NCBI RefSeq assembly: GCF_018991925.1
Contig: NW_024737068.1
Coordinates: 10,141,111-10,205,110 of the forward strand
Source of the DNA: Homarus americanus
Taxonomy: Eukaryota; Arthropoda; Malacostraca; Decapoda; Nephropidae
Direction: 5' to 3'
DNA: 64,000 nt
In this document: piece by piece, positions 1 through 12,495 of the stretch
Layout: each line of letters starts with the position of its first letter
Numbering within the stretch: position 1 is the stretch's first letter
Notes under the pieces: generated by a model
The model's input: the letters and a program-made list of their open reading frames with translations, nothing else
The model's database searches: none
What the model was told of the DNA's origin: nothing
Program-made: the position numbers and the translations under genes

Positions 1-419
1 TTTATATTATAGGAAGAATAACTGTTTATTAATTTTTATTTTTCCTTCTCGGTCTCTTAACTGAACATTTTCAACATCCCCCTTTTCCTCTCTTACTCGT
101 AACTTCCTCCTCCAACATCACATCTGAAACCTCTCTTGACCGTCCTCACTCACCACCTTCACCCGGTCACCTGCTCCTCCTCCTCCTCCTCTATCTTGCC
201 CCTCCAGCACAGAGGTAATTGGTTTGTTTGGGGTTGCGTGTTATGATCCTCTGGCAGCACTACACAACACAGCCGCCACCACTACACAACATCGCCGCCA
301 GCACCACACAACATCGCTGCCGGCAGAGAATGGTTGACATTAACGCTCTGAAGGGTAAAGGTTATCAGCAGATTTTTGTCTGGGGATTGAAATTCAGGCT
401 TCTACGCCCTTGACCCTTC

Positions 420-576
420 AGGCTTCTACGCCCTTAACTCATGAGACATGAAAGGCAAGCATGAACTTAGCAGGCTTCCTCTGTTGGGCGCTGTAAACGC
501 TTCTGCGCTTCACCTTGCACAGGATGTAGGGGGGTGCCCAATTAAAAAATAAAGTTGTTGTTGTAGTGTGTTATGC
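420..576 (+). mobile_element. LINE 3' end
   Basis: GGCTTCTACGCCC is duplicated, followed by CAGGATGTAGGGGGGTGCCC and AATAAAGTTGTTGTTG. This resembles the complement of the 3' end of the RNase H LINE near 26830-26900 (CACAGGATGAGTGTGGGGTG then AATAAAG). The coding part is missing. Confidence 0.45.
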
Positions 577-3078
577 TTATAACATAATTATTTTGTAAAG
601 GCTTCACTCTCTGGTCATTCTTGGGTGCTAGACACTGGTCAGTTATCAAGTCATATCCAAAAAGATGGAAAATGAGTAAGGGAAAAAATCTTAAAATTCG
701 TCCCAGAAAAATAATAGTAGTTAAACAGAGGCGAGATGACAACATAAATTTACAAGAGGCTAACCATAGCAAGGTAGGTAAATACCAGGTAGCCTCACGC
801 AGGCCCATAAGAATTCATTAATTGGCAACTTTACTCTCGAGATCACTAAGCAACGCCCCTTATGCCACTTCATGCGTTTGTAATATTGTGGTATTATTAT
901 CTGTATAGTTCCTTTCTCTAATCAAAATATACTAGCATAAAATGTTATTAATGAGATATATATTTAATAATATGTAATATACAGTGTATATTACCATGTA
1001 AATTATACAATAAGAAAATGTTTGACGAAATTTACAATAAAACGAGAACTCTGGTTGAATTGTAAAATATTCCATACATTTCCTCCCATTTTAATTTTAT
1101 TTGGGATTCTGGCTATTCCCAGCAGTCTGGTAACTGTTGCTTGACTTCATTAACTGGTTCTGACTGAAGCATCAACTGTTAATGCAGAAAATAAGTAAAC
1201 ACGTTTTATTTTACTCTAATTGATATACAAAAAGAAGTGTGATGGTTTAAGAGTTACCGTACACACAACATATCATATCCATAGAAATGTAAATAGTACA
1301 CGATGTATGAAGAATGCATTTATATATTTCGCACAGGTATCGCAATAACTTTACAAGTTACTATTGATCTGGATACATTTTCATGTTATAACATTTAACA
1401 GACATAAGTAACTGTTTACGTTTTTCGTCTTTTTAGTACAAACACACATAAATACATACATACATGCTCTCTCTTTCTCTCTCTCTCTGTCTCTCTCACA
1501 CACACACAAACACGTATAGAGAACATTATAGGCTACTGTCTGATGAGATACATGACTATCATGTATAAAAAAAAATAGCCCACAGTAACAGTCTACTAGA
1601 TTCATATTAAGTTATATTTTGACAATTGAAAATGCATAATACATTATATATAAAACAGGAAACAAAACGTATGCACATTTAATGTACTGTACTTACAATA
1701 TATGGTCTTCGTACGTTGTAGCATTCTTGATTTCACCTCCTAATCCCGGTAGATTTATTGTTGGACGTGAGTGTGGGTTTAAAGAAAGCTTTACATTGCC
1801 TACTGCTAAATGGTAATTAAAACATTCAGATTTAAAATGCACTGAGCATATCCTTTGCCACGACTTCACTTGTTTGGTGTTTTTTATATCTTTTCTTTTA
1901 CAGGCATCTAGCCATTGCCCGTAACTTTATGTCGAGATGAATAAAAAGATACAAACTTTCTTCTTTTCTGAGATGAATTTGTAGGTGGCTACAGCGCAAT
2001 AAATCATTGTTATAAAAGAAAAACACTCCACTTTCACTTGTAAATATCCCGCTTCTACTGTGTGATGTAACTCAATGGGCGGAGCTTAATAAGTGATGTC
2101 ATCGCTAGCTAATCAGCGACGTTGGATGAAATCCAGCGGTCGCAAGTAAGATATTTATATTTATTTTATATATTTAATCAGTGGCTCCAATTAAAAAAAA
2201 AAAAAATCTCCATTCTATACATTTATTGTACAACTTTTAATACCACCATAAGCCTTCAAAAATGCGTAAATAAAAATTTCATTTTTATTTTCATTAGCGT
2301 AGATCTAATATTGGGGAGTGAGGCTACCTGTTATCTACCTACCTTGAACCATAATGCCAAAGATAGCTTTTGTAAGTTCGCTAAGTCATTGTTATAAGGC
2401 ATGTAACAATTTGACAAAGGTCTCTGAAGTTATCTCTCGTGAATACATACATACGGGATGAAATAAATACAACCTAAAACAATAATGTATTGACTGTGAA
2501 AATGGACCCCACAGTACACTGAACACTAAACCTCCAGTATAGTGTAGCTGACACTGCACTTTATTGCCTTTACTCCCATACTGCAATGATAGGTATCAAT
2601 TTAAAGTTGGGTGACTTGGGGAGACGCAGGAAAGGAAGCAAACGTTGTACAAACGTTGTACACATTCGGGCACGGCACATTGTTATTTAATCCTAGTAAG
2701 CTTAGGACTGGTTTCCATATTCCAATTATACTCACGTCGATGTAACTCAAGACTTGGAACCTTTAAATTATCCGATTATCTCTTGAAATAAAACTTGTCT
2801 AGTAATTACCCGACCATCTATCTACCTGGCGGCTCCAAGGTCATGTTGAAGTCATGTTGCATAGTGAGGGTAGGTATAGACAGACTGCATTCATAACAAA
2901 TGTGAACAAAACTAACATATAACACTAACAAACACATATAAGTACACCCATAACATAAACATTACAAACAATCACAAGGTTTTAAATGAACGTTGTTTTA
3001 TTTCCACGTGAACTTGATCTCACTCTCCTCTACTGTATATATTAGCCTTGTCAAGTATTTCTCCTTAGTCTGTACTCA
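577..3078. other. Unassigned AT-rich stretch
   Basis: No gene recognised. It contains a CT/CA-rich patch (1466-1508) and a short inverted pair at 762-800 and 2317-2355. A GC-richer patch near 2078-2145 has GGGCGGAGC and TGATGTCATCG, resembling GC-box and CRE sites, followed by ATGAAATCC and an AAGTAAG donor-like site. These are weak signals of a 5' exon. Confidence 0.4.
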
Positions 3079-3147
3079 CCCCTGAAGATGTGAATTACAC
3101 GAAAGCGCTTGGGAACTTCGTGTTTTCTTGTTTCTTGTGGTTATCAG

Positions 3148-3150
<3 letters not shown>
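3079..3150 (+). ncRNA. Second hammerhead-like motif, partial
   Basis: CTGAAGA (3082-3088), GAAA (3101-3104), AGCGCT (3104-3109) and T at 3110, with CCC (3079-3081) opposite GGG (3111-3113). The sequence is almost identical to the copy at 45328-45380, including the following CTTGTGGTTATCAGCA, then (TA)n. The left arm of the outer stem is absent. Confidence 0.55.
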
Positions 3151-3192
<42 letters not shown>

Positions 3193-3224
3193 TTTTTCCC
3201 ATATGTGTGTGTGTGTGTGTGTGC
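3150..3224. repeat. (TA)n, T-run and (TG)n microsatellite
   Basis: Alternating TA to 3184, a run of T, then TG repeats; it follows the hammerhead-like motif. Confidence 0.9.
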
Positions 3225-3364
3225 GTCTAGACACTCTAGTCAATAGTGTAGGACAAATAATAATGATAATACTTTTTAATCAATATTTTTATTCTTTATT
3301 ATTTATTGTTTACGAACACTTCTCTGACACGTAAAATATTACATTTATTATAACATACGACTGC

Positions 3365-3422
3365 AATACCTAACCTAACCTAACCTAACCTAAACTAACC
3401 TTACCTTACCTAACCTAACCTA
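3365..3422. repeat. Interstitial CCTAA (TTAGG) tract
   Basis: About ten CCTAA-like units, some as CCTTA, matching the arthropod telomere motif. Too short to be a telomere. Confidence 0.85.
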
Positions 3423-3467
3423 TTTTGCACTCTAACGGATTTTTTTTATGTCCTAGGGGCTTTTGTC

Positions 3468-3470
<3 letters not shown>

Positions 3471-3538
<68 letters not shown>
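3471..3538. repeat. (GT)n microsatellite
   Basis: About 33 GT units directly before the LINE fragment at 3539. Confidence 0.95.
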
Positions 3539-3540
<2 letters not shown>

Positions 3541-4528
3541 CATGAAAAGGGTATTTGATGCGGCAATGATGTCCACCTTGTTATATGGTTGTAAGTCATG
3601 GTTAAATGGTGACATTACGCCTATGAATAAACTTTATATGTGGTGTATTAAACAGTTATTAGGTTTTATGAAAACGACCAACAATGATTTATGCATGGTG
3701 GAACTTGGTTATACTCCGTTACGTGCCTTCATAACAGCTAAGCAGCGTAAATTTTCTCGAGGAAATGGACGGGAAGAAGTGAAATGGTAGACGATCTACT
3801 TGCCCATACTATTAATATTGTATTAAGTTTTAATACGCTCACGTCACGATATGTACTCGATCTTTTATTTAATGATATTGATGATGTTCAAATAGCCTTT
3901 ACACACTCTGAAACAGAAATTGTCAAACACAGACTCAAGTAGAGTACAATTATACAAGACTATCAATCCAAATTTTGATGTTCTTGCAATCTACAATACA
4001 AAGGTAAAGGTGAATGAGCTATAACGAGTATCGTGGACACGAATGAGAGTGAGTGCCCATTCCCTTGCTGTAGAGGAGGGGCGCTGGAACAGACGAGGCA
4101 GGGGCCGTCTGCCCATTGAAGAGAGATTGTGTTCATGTGGTGTTATTTAGTCTGAATGGTATGATGTTGCAGAGTGCCCCCGAACAAAAGATATACGCCA
4201 TCAATATAGTATTTCAACTTTTGTAAATTGCTATCTAAAAGAACGGATTATGAAACTGTCTGTCGTGCAGTTCATCGAATACTTCATGTATATACGTAGT
4301 TACAAGTCACAGGGACATACCATTACCCACAACTATTTTGTATGTTTTAGTTTATTTTACTTGTAGTTATGTTTTTTACTTTATTTTCTAGTGGTTTTCC
4401 TCTATTTTTGTGTAACTGGTTGAATCAGTGAACTTTTATTAATTTTGGGTGTTTTAAAGCATTTGCATTTGGACCATTTATGTAAAATGTTAGTGTTAAC
4501 TCTGATTCATAATTTGTGGTCAATAAAA

Positions 4529-4561
<33 letters not shown>

Positions 4562-4562
4562 G
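3539..4562 (+). mobile_element. LINE C-terminal fragment with TATC tail
   Basis: It opens right after a long GT microsatellite with KRVFDAAMMSTLLYGCKSWL, then MWCIKQLLGFMKTTNND and LCMVELGYTPLRAFITAKQ. Later, across stops, come AVEEGR-like, RGRGRLPIEERLCSCG and ECPRTK-like segments and HRILHVYT. The C-x-C-type terminal finger and the LYGCKSW block place it downstream of an RT domain. The 3' end reads GTGGTCAATAAAATATC and then (TATC)n to about 4562, the usual microsatellite tail of such elements. Confidence 0.75.
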
Positions 4563-5811
4563 TCTGTGTGTGTGAGGATGTAGAAGCCAGAAGGGTGTAG
4601 AGGAGCCAGGTGATGAAGTGCACAGAAATACTACAGCCAATAAGCGCGAGGTTGTAGGAAAGTACACTTGTTGTGTCCTCGGCAGACTTACTCCACCCTG
4701 TATACATTTACTAATATTACTATTATCATAATGACATATTTTTTATTTAGAATGCACGATAATTGATGGCGATGTCGGGGGACGTCACCTTGTTTTGTGT
4801 TATGTCTGACGGCCCAGTAATTGGGTGTCAGTAAACAGGCGGCTGGTGGCGTCTATTAAGTGCAGTACGGTGATGGGGTAATTAAATATTTTACAAGTGA
4901 GTGTTGCTGTCAGTTGCTGGAGAGTGTGTGGGCGATGGAGTGTCTAGGTGAGCCTCCTTAGCATGAGAAGATACCGATGAGAACAAGGCATAACATGTTC
5001 AAGCTGAAGAATATAATCCTTTACTGGGTTCCTTTCCCTAAATTTAGCTCTAACGAGTCAAGACATGTTCCTGACTGTGTCTGTCCCCTTGTTTCACCTG
5101 AACACAACCCATGCTGTATTGCTTCCCTCACTCATCAGATTAATATATATTACCTCGACTGTAAAATACTTGTATGTATATTCTTGTAAATGTAAAAAAA
5201 ATAAAAATAAAACAAAATAAAGACGTGACAATCATGGTAACATTCTCATATATTATGTACTTACTAACATCATGTTACGCGTACTATTCCAGATGATACT
5301 AAATTTTAAATAATAATACCTTGAGATAAATGTGCAGTATATATCAGGTGCCATTGAGAGAGCTCAGGTTCTCAATTGGCTCAGCCATGTCAATATTGTT
5401 ATAATTATCCACTTTGTATCTGTATTCTTCTGGCTAAATAAACTGTTTCAATATCAATATGGCAGTATTGTTTGACGAATGTATGAATGCCCACAAGTAT
5501 ACTATGCGGCTAATGTTAAAACTCATTTTCACATACAGTATTATAAGAAAACTGCAATGAAAGTTCCATCCATTTTAAGTCTGTTTCTGGTCCTGTGCAT
5601 CCGACCAACAGCATATCTTTGGTTGTCGCGGTGACCGTCCACTTGTGTTCATTCTGGCCCGGGATTCCATAAAGCCAATGAGAACAACGACCTCTGAGTA
5701 CTAACTGAGATTCAGGGCAAAAGTCATTAAGGCCTTGAACTGAAGAGACGTAAAATGTGTCTAGACTAAAGTAGGGATGATTGTGATGGAGCCTTGGTGT
5801 TATAAGAGTGA
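4563..5811. other. Unassigned stretch, possible 5' exon signal
   Basis: Nothing firmly recognised. GCGATGGAGTGTCTAG followed by GTGAGC (4932-4953) looks like a short first exon with a donor, but no partner exon was found. A 70-codon frame at 4977-5189 has no family resemblance. A/T-rich tail-like ends with AATAAA near 5200 and AATAAACTG near 5438 suggest LINE debris. Confidence 0.3.
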
Positions 5812-8800
5812 GGAGGTCTGACTGTAGTGGAGGAAGGGTCTGGCTGTAGTGGAGGGGGGGTCTGGCTGTAGTGGAGGGAGGGTCTGACTGTAGTGGAGGG
5901 AGGGTCTGGCTGTAGTGAAGGAAGGGTCTGGCTGTAGTGGAGGGTCTGGCTGTAGTGAAGGAAGGGTCTGGCTGTAGTGGAGGTAGGGAGGTCTGGCTGT
6001 AGTGGAGGGAGGGTCTGGCTGTAGTGGAGGGAGGGTCTGGCTGTAGTGAAGGGAGGGTCTGGCTGTAGTGCAGGGAGGTCTGTGTAGTGGAGGGAGGGTG
6101 TGGCTGTAGTGGAGGGAGGGTCTGGCTATAGTGCAGGAGGGTCTGGCTGTAGTGGAGGGAGGTGTGGCTGTAGAAGAGGGAGGTCTGGCTGTAGTGAAGG
6201 AGGGTCTGGCTGTAGTGCAGGGAAGGTCTGGCTGTAGTGGAGGGAGGGTCTGGCTGTAGTGGAGGAAGGGTCTGGCTGTAGTGGAGGAGAGGTCTGGCTG
6301 TAGTGAAGGGAGGTCTGGCTGTAGTGGAGGGAGGGTCTGGCTGTAGTGGAGGGAGGGTCTGGCTGTAGTGGAGGTTGGGTCTGGCTGTAGTGGAGGGAGG
6401 TCTGGCTGTGGTGGAGGAGGTCTGGCTGTAGGTGGGAGGGTCAGCCTGTAGTGGAGAGGGAGGTCTGGCTGTAGTGGAGGGAGGGTGTGGCTGTAGAAGA
6501 GGGAGGGTCTGGCTGTAGTGAAGGGAGGGTCTGGCTGTAGTGCAGGAAGGTCTGGCTGTAGTGGAGGGAGGTCTGGCTGTAGTGGAGGAGCTGCCTGTGT
6601 AGTGGAGGGAGGGTCTGGCTGTAGTGGAGGTTGGGTCTGGCTGTAGAAGAGGGAGGGTCTGCCTGTAGTGGAGGGAGGGGTCTGGCTGTAGAAGAGGGAG
6701 GGTCTGGCTGTAGTGGAGGGAGGGTCTGGCTGTAGTGGAGGGAGGGTCTGGCTGTAGTGGAGGGAGGGTCTGGCTGTAGAAAGAGGAGGGTCTGCCTGTA
6801 GTGGAGGGAGAGGGTCTGGCTGTAGAAGAGGAGGGTCTGGCTGTAGTGGAGGGGAGGGTCTGCCTGTAGTGGAGAGGGAGAGTCTGGCTGTAGTGGAGGA
6901 GGGTCTGGCTGTAGTGGAGGGAGGGTCTGGCTGTAGTGGGAGGAGGTCTGGCTGTAGTTTTTGGGAAGGTCTGGTTGTAGTGGAGGGAGGGCGAGGGAGG
7001 TATGGCTGTAGTGGGGAGGTCTGGCTGTAGTGGAGGGAGGTCTGGCTGTAGAAGAGGGAGGGTCTGGTTGTAGTGAGGGGAGAATCTGGCTGTAGTGGAG
7101 GGAGGGTCTGGCTGTAGTGGAGGGAGGGTCTGGCTGTAGTGGAGGGAGGGTCTGGCTGTAGTGGAGGGAGGGTCTGGCTGTAGTGGAGGAGTGTCTGGCT
7201 GTAGTTTTGGGAAGGTCTGGTTGTAGTGGAGGGAGGGCGGGGAGGGTATGGCTGTAGTGGGGAGGGTGTGACTGTAGTGGAGGGAGGGTGAGGATGGACT
7301 GGCTGGTGGGGTGAGGATGGTCTGGATGTAGTGGAGGGGAGAGGGTGAGGATGGTTCTGGCTGTAGTGGAGAGGGAAGGGTGAGGGATGGTTCTGGCTGT
7401 AGTGGAGGGTAGGGTGAGGATGGTTCTGGCTGTAGTGGAGGAGGGTGAGGATGGTTCTGGATGTAGTGGAGGGAGGGTGAGGGATGGTTCTGGCTGTAGT
7501 GGAGGGAGGATGAGGATGGTCTGGCTGTAGTGGAGGGTAGGGTGAGGGATGGTTCTGGCTGTAGTGGAGGGAAGGGTGAGGATGGTCTGGATGTAGTGGA
7601 GGGAGAGTGAGGATGGTCTGGCTGTAGTGGAGGGTAGGGTGAGGATGGTTCTGGCTGTAGTGGAGGGAAGGGTGAGGATGGTCTGGATGTAGTGGAGGGA
7701 GGGTGAGGGATGGTCTGGATGTGAGTGGAGGGAGGGTGAGGATGGTTCTGGCTGTAATGGAGGAAGGAGGAGGATGGTCTGGATGTAGTGGAGGGAGGGT
7801 GAGGGATGGTCTGGCTGTAGTGGAGGAGGTGAAGGGAGGTCTGGCTATGGAGGAGGAAGGAGGAGGATGGTCTGGCTGTAGTCGAGGGAGGGGAGGATGG
7901 TTTGGCTGTAGTGGAGGGAGGGTGAGGGATGGTTCTGGCTGTAGTGGAGGGAGGGTGAGGGATGGTCTGGTTGTAGTGGAGGGAGGGTGAGGATGGTCTG
8001 GATGTAGTGGAGGGAGGGTGAGGATGGTTCTGGCTGTAGTGGAGGGAGGAGGAGGATGGTCTGGCTGTAGTGGAGGGAGGGTGAGGATGGTCTGGCTGTA
8101 GTGGAGGGTGAGGGGATGGTTCTGGCTGTAGTGGAGGGAGGGTGAGGATGGTCTGGATGTAGTGGAGGGAGGTGAGGGATGGTTCTGGCTGTAGTGGAGG
8201 GTGAGGATGGTTCTGGCTGTAGTGGAGGGAGGAGGAGGATGGATGGCTGGCTGTAGTGGAGGGAGGTGAGTGATGGTTCTGGCTGTAGTGGAGGGAGGGT
8301 GAGGATGGTCTGGTTGTAGTGGAGGGGAGGAGGAGGATGGTTCTGGCTGAGTGGGAGGGAGGTGAGGGATGGTTCTGGCTGTAGTGGAGGAGGGTAGGGA
8401 TGGTCTGGATGTAGTGGAGGGAGGGTGAGGATGGTTCTGGCTGTAGTGGAGGGAAGGGTGAGGGATGGTTCTGGCTGTAGTGGAGGAGGAGGAGGATGGT
8501 CTGGCTGTAGTGGAGGGTGAGGATGGTCTGGATGTAGTGGAGGGAGGGTGAGGATGGTTCTGGCTGTAGTGGAGGGAGGAGGAGGATGGTCTGGTTGTAG
8601 TGGAGGGAGGGTAGGGATGGTTCTGGCTGTAGTGGAGGGAGGGTGAGGGATGGTTCTGGCTGTAGTGGAGGGAGGGGTGAGGGATGGTCTGGTTGTAGTG
8701 GAGGGAGGTGAGGGATGGTCTGTGGTTGTAGTGGAGGGAAGGGTGAGGATGGTCTGGATGTAGTGGAGGGAGGGTGAGGATGTCTGGATGTAGTGGAGGG

Positions 8801-11800
8801 GAGGATGGTCTTGTTGTAGTGGAGGGAAGGGTGAGGATGGTTCTGGCTGTAGTGGAGGGAGGGGTGAGGGATGGTTCTGGTTGTAGTGGAGGAGGAAGGG
8901 TGAGGATGGTCTGGATGTAGTGGAGGGAGGGTGAGGATGGTCTGGTTGTAGTGGAGGGAGGGTGAGGATGGTCTGGATGTAGTGGAGGGAGGGTGAGGAT
9001 GGTCTGGATGTAGTGGAGGGAGGGGTGAGGATGGTCTGGATGTAGTGGAGGGAGGGTGTGGATGGTCTGGATGTAGTGGAGGGAGGGTGAGGGATGGTTC
9101 TGGCTGTAGTGGAGGGAAGGAGGATGGATGGATGTAGTGGAGGGAGGTGAGGATGGTCTGGCTGTAGTGGAGGGAAGGGTGAGGGATGGTTCTGGCTGTA
9201 GTGGAGAGGGAAGGAGGGAGGATGGTCTGGCTGTAGTGGAGGGAGGGTGAGGATGGTCTGGCTGTAGTGGAGGGAGGGTGAGGGATGGTTCTGGCTGTAG
9301 TGGAGGGAGGGTGAGGATGGTCTGGTTGTGAGTGGAGGGAGGGTGAGAGGATGGTCTGGATGTAGTGGAGGGAGGGTGAGGGATGGTTCTGGCTGTAGGT
9401 GGGGAAGGGTGAGGATGGTCTGGATGTAGTGGAGGGAGGGTGGGGATGGTCTGGATGTAGTGGAGGAGGTGAGGGATGGTTCTGGCTGTAGTGGAGGGAG
9501 GTGAGGATGGTCTGGCTGTAGTGGAGGTAGGGTGAGGGATGGTTCTGGCTGGTGGAGGGAGGAGGAGGATGGTCTGGATGTAGTGGAGGGAGGGTGAGGG
9601 ATGATGTTGTTGTAGTGGAGGGAAGGGTGAGGGATGGTTCTGGCTGTAGTGGAGGGAGGGGTGAGGATGGTCTGGATGTAGTGGAGGGAGGGTGAGGATG
9701 GTCTGGATGTAGTGGAGGGAGGGTGAGGATGGTTCTGGCTGTAGTGGAGGGAGGGTGAGAGGATGCTGGATGTAGTGGAGGGAGGGTGAGGATGGTCTGG
9801 ATGTAGTGGAGGGAGGGTGAGGATGGTCTGGATGTGAGTGGAGGGTGTGGATGGTCTGGATGTAGTGGAGGGAGGGTGAGGGATGGTTCTGGCTGGAGTG
9901 GAGGAAGGAGGAGGATGGTCTGATGTAGTGGAGGGAGGGTGGGAGGATGGTCTGGCTGTAGTGGAGGGAAGGGTGAGGGATGGTTCTGGCGTGGTAGTGG
10001 AGGGAAGGGAGGGAGGATGGATGGCTGTAGTGGAGGGAGGGTGAGGATGGTCTGGCTGTAGTGGAGGAGGGGTGAGGATGGTTCTGGCTGTAGTGGAGGG
10101 AGGGTGAGGGATGGGTGCGTTTGTAGTGGAGGGAGGTGAGGATGGTCTGGATGTAGTGGAGGGAGGTGAGGGATGGTTCTGGCTGTAGTGGAGGGAAGGA
10201 GGAGGATGGTCTGGCTGTAGTGGAGGGAGGGTGAGGATGGTCTGGCTGTAGTGGAGGGAGGGTGAGGGATTGTTCTGGCTGTAGTGGAGGGAGGGTGAGG
10301 GATGGTTCTGGCTGTAGTGGAGGGAGGGTGAAGATGGTCTGGATGTAGTGGAGGGAGGGTGAGGGATGGTTCTGGCTGTAGTGGAGGGAGGGTGAGGATG
10401 GTTCTGGCTGTAGTGGAGGGAGGAGGAGATGGTCTGGCTGTAGTGGAGGGAGGAGGTGAGGATGGTTCTGGCTGTAGTGGAGGGAGGGGTGAGGATGGTC
10501 TGGTTGTAGTGGAGGGAGGAGGAGGATGGTTCTGGCTGTAGTGGAGGGAGGGTGAGGATGGTTCTGGCTGTAGTGGAGGAGGGAGGGTAAGGGATGGTCT
10601 GGATGGTGGAGGGAGGGTGAGGATGGTTCCGGCTGTAGTGGAGGAAGGGTGAGGGATGGTTCTGGCTGTAGTGGAGGGAGGAGGAGGATGGTCTGGCTGT
10701 AGTGGAGGAGGGTGAGGGATGGTTCTGGCTGTAGTGGAGGGAGGAGGAGGATGGTCTGGTTGTAGTGGAGCGGAGGGTGAGGGATGGTTCTGGCTGTGAG
10801 TGGAGGGAGGGTGAGGATGGTTCTGCTGCTGTAGTGGAGGGAGGTGAGGATGGTCTGATTGTAGTGGAGGGAGGGTGAGGATGGTCTGGTTGTAGTGGAG
10901 AGGAAGGGTGAGGATGGTCTGGATGTAGGTGGAGGAGGGTGAGGGATGGTTCTGGCTGGTGGAGGGAGGTGAGGGATGGTTCTGGCTGTAGTGGAGGGAG
11001 GAGTTGAGGGATGGTCTGGTTGTGAGTGGAGGGAGGGGTGAGGGATGGTCTGGTTGTAGTGGAGGGAAGGGTGAGGATGGTCTGGATGTAGTGGAGGGAG
11101 GTGAGGATGGTCTGGATGTAGTGGAGGGAGAGGGTGAGGGATGGTTCTGGCTGTAGTGGAGGGAGGAGGAGGATGGTCTGGATGTAGTGGAGGAGGGGTG
11201 AGGGATGAGATCTTGTTGTAGTGGAGGGAAGGGTGAGGATGGTTCTGGCTGTAGTGGAGGGGAGGGTGAGGGATGGTTCTGGTTGTAGTGGAGGGAAGGG
11301 TGAGGATGGTCTGGATGTAGTGGAGGGAGGGTGAGAGGGATGGTTCTGGCTGTGAGTGGAGGGAGGGTGAGGGATGGTCTGGTTGTAGTGGAGGGAGGGT
11401 GAGGGATGGTTCTGGCTGAGTGGGGGAGGGTGAGGGATGGTTCTGGCTGCAGTGGAGGGAGGGTGAGGATGGTCTGGTTGTAGTGGAGGGAGGTGAGGAT
11501 GGTTCTGGCTGTAGTGGAGAGGAGGAGGGTGAGGGATGGTTCTGGCTGTAGTGGTGGGAAGGGTGAGGATGGTTCTGGCTGTAGTGGTGGGAAGGGTGAG
11601 GATGGTCTGGATGTAGTGGAGAGGGAGGGTGAGGGATGGCGCTGGCTAGTGGAGGGAGGGTGAGGATGGTCTGGATGTAGTGGAGGGAGGTGAGGATGGT
11701 CTGGATGTAGTGGAGGAAGGGTGAGAGGATGGTCTGGATGTAGTGGACGGGAGGGTGAGGATGGTCTGGATGTGAGTGGAGGGAGGGTGAGGATGGTCTG

Positions 11801-12495
11801 GATGTAGTGGAGGGTAGGGTGAGGGATGGTTCTGGCTGTGAGTGGAGGGAGGGTGAGGATGGTCTGGATGTGAGTGGACTGGAGGGTGAGGATGGTCTGG
11901 ATGTAGTGGAGGGAGGGTGAGGATGGTCTGGATGTAGTGGAGGGAGGGGTGGGGATGGTTCTGTCTGTAGTGTTGGGAAGGGTGAGGATGGTGTGGGTGT
12001 AGTGGAGGGAGGGTGAGGGATGGCTCTGGCTGTAGTAGTGGGAAGGTGAGGGATGATCTGACTGTAGTGGAGGGGAGGGTGAAGGGGACTAGAGTCTGGC
12101 TGTGGGGGAGGTGGAGGGAGAGGAAGGGTGTGGCTGTAGTGGTAGGAAGGTCTGGCTGTAATGGTGGGAAGGTCCTGCTGTAGTGGTGGGAAGGTCTGGC
12201 TGTAGTGGTGGGAAGGTCTGGCTGCAGTGGTGGGAAGATCTGGCTGTAGTGGTGGGAAGGTCTGGCTGTAGTGGTGGGAAGGTCTGGCTGTAGTGGAGGG
12301 AGGGTCCGGCTGTAGTGGAGGGAGGGTCTGGTTGTAGTGGAGGGAGGGTCTGATTGCAGTGGAGGGGAGGGTGAGGGAGGGTTTGGCTGTAATGGTTGCA
12401 GTGTCTGGCAGTAGTGGAGGGAAGGTTTGGCCGTAGTGGAGGGGGGGTCCCGCTGTTGTGGAGGGAAGGTATGGATGTAGTGGAGGAAGGGTCTG
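5812..12495. repeat. 6.7-kb minisatellite with 22-bp and 31-bp units
   Basis: From 5812 to about 7280 the unit is 22 bp with core GGTCTGGCTGTAGTGG plus AGGGAG. From about 7290 to 12080 it is 31 bp, made of the same core with an added GTGAGGATG segment, and CTGGCTG and CTGGATG variants are mixed. From about 12100 to 12495 it returns to 22 bp with a GTGGTGGGAA variant. The minus strand lacks stops over long stretches and gives a 299-codon Pro/Thr-rich open frame (11646-12545) that I regard as spurious. Many single-base indels may be real or assembly error. The array ends where a CR1 LINE begins. Confidence 0.95.

Noticed and set aside
2078..2145. A promoter with GC-box and CRE-like sites and a first exon
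   Set aside because: The signals are short and no second exon with matching phase was found, so it is mentioned only as a candidate.
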